A program made the translations under genes and the position numbers. The notes beneath the pieces were generated by a model. That model had not been told where the DNA came from. It saw nothing but the letters and a program-made list of their open reading frames with translations, and searched no databases. From Pseudonocardia sp. DSM 110487 (GTDB taxonomy: Bacteria; Actinomycetota; Actinomycetes; Mycobacteriales; Pseudonocardiaceae), in assembly GCF_019468565.1 (NCBI RefSeq), contig NZ_CP080521.1:9114001-9178000 (forward strand): 64,000 bases of DNA, written 5' to 3'. Shown here piece by piece: positions 60,420 through 64,000 of the stretch (its first letter is position 1; each line of letters opens with the position of its first letter).

Positions 60420-61331
60420 TCACGCGGCCTGCCGGAACGCCACGGCCGCCCCGAACGCGGCCACGGCCGGCACGAACACCTCACCGGACGGGGTCACCCG
60501 CAGCGGGAACCCGGCACCGGCAACGAGGCGGCGGGTCGCGTCGAGGTGGCGAACGCTCAGCACGAAGCCGGCGAAGGCCGGAAGAACCGGCGGCCGCTCC
60601 CCGGGCAGCACAGCATCCAGGCCGGACGCGGCGACGACCGTGATTCGACCGCCGTCCAGCTCGAACGTGCGCACCGGCCCGTCGCCCTCCGCCGATCGGT
60701 CGAGGTAGCGCTCGTAGCGGCCGACGTGGCCGCGGAGCTCGGCGTCCGGGACGCAGAGGACCGAGTCCACGAGATCGAGGGCACCGTTGGGGTGCTCCGG
60801 ACGCTCGCCGTCGGGCAGGTCCTCCGCCAGCGCCAGCCGCCCCTCGGGCGCGTCGGGGTCGAACTCGAGGAAACCGATCGGCACGGGTGCTCCTCCAGTC
60901 GCGGACGGCCGGTGCAGCCGCTGCACGCCGTCGTGCCGCACGCCCGCCGCGGTGAGGCGGGCAGCCGCGGCGTCGGCGTCCTGCGTCCCGAGCACCAGGA
61001 TGTGCAAACCCTCGAACCGCGCCAGCGCGGCCGTGAGCCGGGCGGCGGTGGCGGTGATGCCTGCGGCGAGCCGCTCCAGCGCGGCGGGCGGGGCGTCGAG
61101 CGGCACGAGTGTGCTGCCCTCGGGCGGGGCGTCGGCGATCGCAACGAGCTCCACGAAGTTCCGGCCCAGCGTCACGTGGGTGTTGCCGGCGCCGAACGCC
61201 CGCGGCTGCATTCCCGGTGCGGGCGCCAGCGCGGGGAACGCGGCAGGCGGCAGCACGAAGCCCATCCGCCGGTACAGCGTGATCGCTGCCCCGATGTCCC
61301 GGACGACGTGCCCGACGTGGTGCAGGTGCAT
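60420..61331 (-). CDS. VOC-superfamily (glyoxalase-like) protein
   Basis: A 303-residue protein with two glyoxalase/bleomycin-resistance-fold halves. It begins MHLHHVGHVVRDIGAAITLYRRMGF and continues GNTHVTLGRNFVELVAIAD; the second half carries GALDLVDSVLCVPDAEL and FELDGGRITVVAASG. The His and Glu residues could bind metal as in glyoxalases. Its start lies at the edge of a TetR-type operator palindrome, so it is probably controlled by the adjacent, now truncated, TetR gene. Confidence 0.88.
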   Translation of the reverse strand: MHLHHVGHVVRDIGAAITLYRRMGFVLPPAAFPALAPAPGMQPRAFGAGNTHVTLGRNFVELVAIADAPPEGSTLVPLDAPPAALERLAAGITATAARLTAALARFEGLHILVLGTQDADAAAARLTAAGVRHDGVQRLHRPSATGGAPVPIGFLEFDPDAPEGRLALAEDLPDGERPEHPNGALDLVDSVLCVPDAELRGHVGRYERYLDRSAEGDGPVRTFELDGGRITVVAASGLDAVLPGERPPVLPAFAGFVLSVRHLDATRRLVAGAGFPLRVTPSGEVFVPAVAAFGAAVAFRQAA

Positions 61332-61332
61332 T

Positions 61333-61368
61333 CTGAAAGTCTACTATCAAAAGATAGCTCTCTTTCAG
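61333..61368. promoter_or_regulatory. TetR-type operator palindrome
   Basis: CTGAAAG tcta CTATC aaaa GATAG ctct CTTTCAG forms a two-part perfect dyad of 36 bases in the divergent VOC/TetR promoter region. It overlaps the leader of both genes, as expected for an auto-regulatory repressor site. Confidence 0.82.
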
Positions 61369-61384
61369 ATAGGAGTGCACTGCC

Positions 61385-61633
61385 GTGAGTGGCCTGCGCG
61401 CACGCAAGAAGGCCAGGACGAGGACGGCGATCCAGCGGGAAGCCCTGCGCCTGTTCAGCGAGCGGGGGTACGCAGCCACCACCGTCGAGCAGATCGCGGA
61501 CGCGGCAGACGTCTGGCCCAGCACGTTCTTCCGCTACTTCCCGGGCAAGGAGGACCGGCTGCTCCTCGACGATCACCACTCGCTCGCCGACGCTGTCACG
61601 CGGGCTTTCGCGGCGCAGCCACCGCAGCTGCCG
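61385..61633 (+). pseudogene. Truncated TetR-family regulator
   Basis: About 83 codons encode a complete TetR DNA-binding domain (ARKKARTRTAIQREALRLFSERGYAATTVEQIADAADVWPSTFFRYFPGKEDRLLLDD) and the start of helix 4-5. The ligand-binding domain is missing: at about 61634 the DNA changes into a fragment of a saccharopine-reductase gene, read in another frame. The fused frame would run to 61888 as a 167-residue hybrid without sense. The protein may still be made, but dimerisation should be lost. Confidence 0.8.
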
Positions 61634-61797
61634 GCTCACCGCAGTGATCGCCGTCGAAGGTGCGCGCCGGCTCGTCGCGGGCGGCGGCGCCCGGGCCGGG
61701 GCGCTCACGCCGTCCCAGGCGTTCGGCGGCCGATTTCCTCGACGCACTGGCCCCGCACGACGTCACTTGGCGGGTCGAGCGGGATCAACGGAACTGA
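61634..61797 (+). pseudogene. 3' remnant of a second saccharopine-reductase-like gene
   Basis: Translated in its own frame the DNA gives LTAVIAVEGARRLVAGGG, GALTPSQAF and, after a frame change near 61727, DFLDALAPHDVTWR, closely matching the C-terminus of the intact gene ending at 60415. By eye the DNA is roughly three quarters identical, so it is an old paralogue rather than a recent copy. It joins the truncated TetR gene without a spacer, marking a deletion or recombination scar. Confidence 0.8.
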
Positions 61798-61812
61798 ACG
61801 CGGCCCTCGCCG

Positions 61813-62523
61813 CTACGGGGCGATGGCCCATGCTCGCAGGAGCTGGGTCAGCTCCTCGTGGAAGAGTTTGTCCGGGCTGAGGGTCTGAGGGCGCATGTGG
61901 CCGTAGATCTCCAGCGACACAAGGCCGTGCAGATGCGCCCAGATCCGCAGCGCCAGCGCCACGCCTGCCGGCGGTAGGTCCGGAAATGCTGGGCGCACCT
62001 TGTCGAGGAGTCCGGGGTCGAAGTCGGACCACTGGAACTCACTGCCGGCATAGAGATGTCGGGCGTGGGGCCAGGCAGACGCCGCGAGCCCGGCGAGCCC
62101 GGTGCAGACCCGGTGCGCCGCGTCAGGGGCGGCGCCGCCTTCAGGTGCCCGGTATCCGGGGACGGGGTCGCCGTAGATGAGTCGGAAGCCCTGCGGGTTG
62201 GCCAGGCCCCAGCCGCGGAAGGCGTGGGCCCATCCCCTGATCCGGGTGGCCGGATCCGCGCCGGAGGTCGATTCCCATGCAGTATCCACCGCGTCGGCCA
62301 GCGCGGTGTACACGTCGTGGACCAGCGCGGTGACCAGCTCGTCCCGGGTGGCGAAGTAGCCGTAGATGGCGTTGGCGGTCATGCCCATCTCGCGGGCGAT
62401 GGCCCGCAGCGTGATGGCGTCGGGCCCGCCCGACGCCATCAACGCCAGCGCGACTTCCTTGATCTCTGCGGCCGTCTCGGCCCGCAGGCGCTCGCGCCGC
62501 GTCGTGGTCCCTCCGCGTGACAC
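61813..62523 (-). CDS. TetR-family transcriptional regulator
   Basis: A 236-residue repressor-type regulator. The DNA-binding domain (about 10-60) reads RRERLRAETAAEIKEVALALMASGGPDAITLRAIAREMGMTANAIYGYFATRDELVTALV. The C-terminal domain has FRGWGLANPQGFRLIYGDPVPGY, a WHG/TetR_C_13-type stretch. The start is GTG. It is divergent from an NAD(P)-binding protein gene across a 109-bp region with repeated operator-like sites, so it probably represses that gene and itself. Confidence 0.92.
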   Translation of the reverse strand: MSRGGTTTRRERLRAETAAEIKEVALALMASGGPDAITLRAIAREMGMTANAIYGYFATRDELVTALVHDVYTALADAVDTAWESTSGADPATRIRGWAHAFRGWGLANPQGFRLIYGDPVPGYRAPEGGAAPDAAHRVCTGLAGLAASAWPHARHLYAGSEFQWSDFDPGLLDKVRPAFPDLPPAGVALALRIWAHLHGLVSLEIYGHMRPQTLSPDKLFHEELTQLLRAWAIAP

Positions 62524-62533
62524 AGGCCGACTC

Positions 62534-62605
62534 TACAGCGTCACTTTCCGTGTTGTTGCGCTGAAACTTCACGGCGTATAGTTTTCGTACAGCGTCACGG
62601 AAGTG
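62534..62605. promoter_or_regulatory. Operator-like repeats between TetR and the NAD(P)-binding gene
   Basis: TACAGCGTCAC occurs twice in direct orientation (62534-62544 and 62588-62598). Overlapping them, CACTTTCCGTG (62542-62552) and CACGGAAGTG (62596-62605) are near-inverted. The set fits a TetR operator pair flanking both promoters. Confidence 0.6.
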
Positions 62606-62632
62606 GCCTCGCAGCACCTCACAGGGGGAACG

Positions 62633-63334
62633 ATGCAAATCGGAGTCATCGGTGCCACCGGCACCATCGGCAGCCGGGTCGTCGACGAAGCGCTCGGCCG
62701 CGGCCACCGCGTCACGGCGTTCAGCCGCGACGCGACGCAGATCCAGGACGCTCGGGATGGCGTCACGTGGGCGAGCACCGACGTCCTCGACGCCGCCAGC
62801 ATCGCCGCCGTTCTTCCCAGCCTGGACGTCCTGATCAGCGGCTTCCAGCCCGGAAACGCCGCCAGGGACTTCGCAGACACCGTGGCGCGTTCCATCGCCG
62901 ACCCCACTGTCTACGCCCGTGCCGCCACGGCACTGGTGACCGCCCTCGCGAGTCACCCCAGTACCCGTCTCATCGTCATCGGCGGGGCTGGGAGCCTCGA
63001 GACCGAACCCGGGGTGGTGCGGGCCGACTCGGACGAACTCCTCCACGAATCGCTCGACCAGCTCGGACTGCCCAGGGAGTACGCCGCGGCGGTTCGCGGC
63101 CACCGCGACGCCCTGAACGTCCTGCGTACCTCGAACCGGCTCTGGACCTACTTCAGTCCCGCGGAGGACATCGCCCCCGGCGAACGCACGGGCCGCTTCC
63201 GGGTTGGCGGCGACCAGCCGGTCCTGGACGCCGACGGACGCAGCCGCATCTCCGTCGAGGACGCGGCCGTCGCACTGATCAACGAGGTGGAACTGCCACG
63301 TTTCGTCCAACGCCGCTTCACGATCGGCTACTGA
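62633..63334 (+). CDS. NAD(P)-binding protein, NmrA/YwnB-like atypical SDR
   Basis: A 233-residue Rossmann protein. The cofactor motif is QIGVIGATGTIGSRVVDEALGRGHRVTAFSRD, followed by WASTDVLDAASIAAVLPSLDVLISGF and RLIVIGGAGSLETEPGV. The Tyr-x3-Lys catalytic pair is absent, as usual in this atypical SDR group. The ATG follows AGGGGGAA. It is controlled, by inference, by the divergent TetR gene. Role may be redox sensing or flavin-type reduction. Confidence 0.88.
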   Translation: MQIGVIGATGTIGSRVVDEALGRGHRVTAFSRDATQIQDARDGVTWASTDVLDAASIAAVLPSLDVLISGFQPGNAARDFADTVARSIADPTVYARAATALVTALASHPSTRLIVIGGAGSLETEPGVVRADSDELLHESLDQLGLPREYAAAVRGHRDALNVLRTSNRLWTYFSPAEDIAPGERTGRFRVGGDQPVLDADGRSRISVEDAAVALINEVELPRFVQRRFTIGY

Positions 63335-63357
63335 GCGGGCCGGCAGGGGCGGCAGAC

Positions 63358-63645
63358 CTACGGCTGCCCGATGCGGTCCACCTGCTCCGGCCCCACCGGC
63401 TGGTGCACCGGGTCCGAGAAGATCACGTGTGTGTTCGGGTCGGCCTGGCTGAGCGCCCACAGCCCGACGGCGTCGGCCGCGGCGAACACCACCGCGGCGA
63501 GGATCGCGAGCACGAGCCGCCTGCGCCGGTAGCGGCGCCGCCAGCCGGCGCTCACCCGCCGGTACGCCTCCGGGTCGGCGCGCACGCCGGACGCGAGGGC
63601 GTCGAACGCCTCGCGCAGCCGCTCGTCGGTGCCGGGTGTGGTCAT
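63358..63645 (-). CDS. Small membrane protein, putative anti-sigma partner
   Basis: A 95-residue protein with a soluble N-terminal helix region (MTTPGTDERLREAFDALASGVRADPEAYRRVSAGWRRRYRRRR), one transmembrane helix (LVLAILAAVVFAAADAVGLWAL) and a short outside end. Its ATG overlaps the stop of the sigma factor gene by four bases. Membrane proteins of this layout after SigE-family genes often act as anti-sigma factors; this is inference from position. Confidence 0.75.
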   Translation of the reverse strand: MTTPGTDERLREAFDALASGVRADPEAYRRVSAGWRRRYRRRRLVLAILAAVVFAAADAVGLWALSQADPNTHVIFSDPVHQPVGPEQVDRIGQP

Positions 63646-64000
63646 CTGCGCTCCTCGAGCATGCGCGACAGCGCCGCCATCCCGCGGGAGACGTGCACCT
63701 TGACCGAACCCGCCGTGATGCCCATCGCGTCTGCGATCTCGCTTTCGCGCAGGTCGAGCCAAAACCGTAACACCAACGCCTCCCGCTGCCGGGCCGGCAA
63801 CGCGCGCACCGCGTCCACCAGCGCCTTCTGATCGTCGCGCAGCACGGCGCGTTCCTCACCGGAGGCGACGTGCGGCTGCTCGTCGCCGGTGCGCACGGCG
63901 TGCTTGCGCACCACCTGCAGGTGCCGGATGCGCATCCGGGTCAGGTTCACCACCACCGAGCGCAGGTAGGTGGCCGCCGCCGACGGTGAGCGCAGGCGCG
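63642..64000 (-). CDS. SigE-family sigma-70 factor (N-terminus outside window)
   Basis: The last 118 codons of a sigma factor whose start lies beyond the right edge. Visible are the end of region 2 (AAATYLRSVVVNLTRMRIRH) and region 4 (LPARQREALVLRFWLDLRESEIADAMGITAGSVKVHVSRGMAAL). The group is the SigE-family (SACE-type) common in actinobacteria. It is coupled to the downstream small membrane gene. Confidence 0.9.
   Translation of the reverse strand, partial: RLRSPSAAATYLRSVVVNLTRMRIRHLQVVRKHAVRTGDEQPHVASGEERAVLRDDQKALVDAVRALPARQREALVLRFWLDLRESEIADAMGITAGSVKVHVSRGMAALSRMLEERR

Noticed and set aside
61634..61888. The TetR frame from 61385 to 61888 as a genuine 167-residue regulator
   Set aside because: After about residue 83 the amino acids are the wrong-frame reading of a saccharopine-reductase remnant and the antisense of the next TetR gene.

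Overview
The window comes from a very high-GC actinobacterium. Gene content and order point to the Pseudonocardiaceae (a Pseudonocardia-like organism). This is inferred from codon use, family matches and synteny, not from a marker-gene search. No rRNA, tRNA, CRISPR array or intact transposase is visible. From about 4.4 kb to 51.6 kb the conserved genes follow the order of the Mycobacterium tuberculosis block from guaA to infA: guaA, guaB3, guaB, a DUF5319 gene, rsdA-sigD, groEL1-groES, tsaD-rimI-tsaB-tsaE, alr, the nnr fusion, glmM, rpsI-rplM, ESX-4, truA, rplQ-rpoA-rpsD-rpsK-rpsM-rpmJ-infA. Most of this block is on the minus strand.

Layout. 0-4.3 kb: the end of a Ser/Asp-rich protein, a LuxR-type response regulator with its PspC-type histidine kinase, and a divergent PspC membrane operon. 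4.4-9.8 kb: purine synthesis (guaA, guaB3, guaB) and a DUF5319 gene. 9.8-13.7 kb: SigD with its anti-sigma factor RsdA, a BldM-like orphan regulator with a degenerate receiver, and a helical conserved protein. 13.7-18.6 kb: groESL under a CIRCE operator, an aldo/keto reductase, a decayed EamA transporter, and a class F sortase overlapping a CHRD surface protein. 18.8-24.6 kb: tRNA t6A modification genes interleaved with alanine racemase and hydrolases. 24.6-30.5 kb: accessory genes (CGNR regulator, NAD(P)HX repair fusion, a serine-less hydrolase homologue, an EspC-like pair, a flavin monooxygenase) ending in a 382-bp inverted-repeat element. 30.5-32.9 kb: glmM, rpsI, rplM. 33-43.6 kb: a complete ESX-4 type VII secretion locus (esxT, esxU, Rv3446c-like gene, eccC4, eccD4, mycP4, eccB4).

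43.7-46.5 kb is a compact operon of an NCS1 permease, a yeast-type cytosine deaminase and a 2-oxoglutarate/Fe(II) dioxygenase. 47-51.6 kb holds truA and the alpha-operon ribosomal genes. From 51.9 kb to the right edge the window is accessory: two MFS exporters, a LysR regulator, an ECF41 sigma factor with its epimerase partner and a matching promoter, AraC and TetR regulators, small oxidoreductases, a VOC protein, a recombination scar joining a truncated TetR gene to the 3' end of a second saccharopine-reductase-like gene, and the start of a SigE-family sigma operon.

The most useful leads are the sortase/CHRD dyad with a variant VINTG sorting motif, the permease-deaminase-dioxygenase operon, two inverted-repeat elements whose CTAG ends overlap gene stop codons (glmM and eccC4), the ECF41 promoter match, and the TetR/saccharopine-reductase scar. 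Start codons were chosen by translational coupling, ribosome-binding sites and family length, so several remain provisional.
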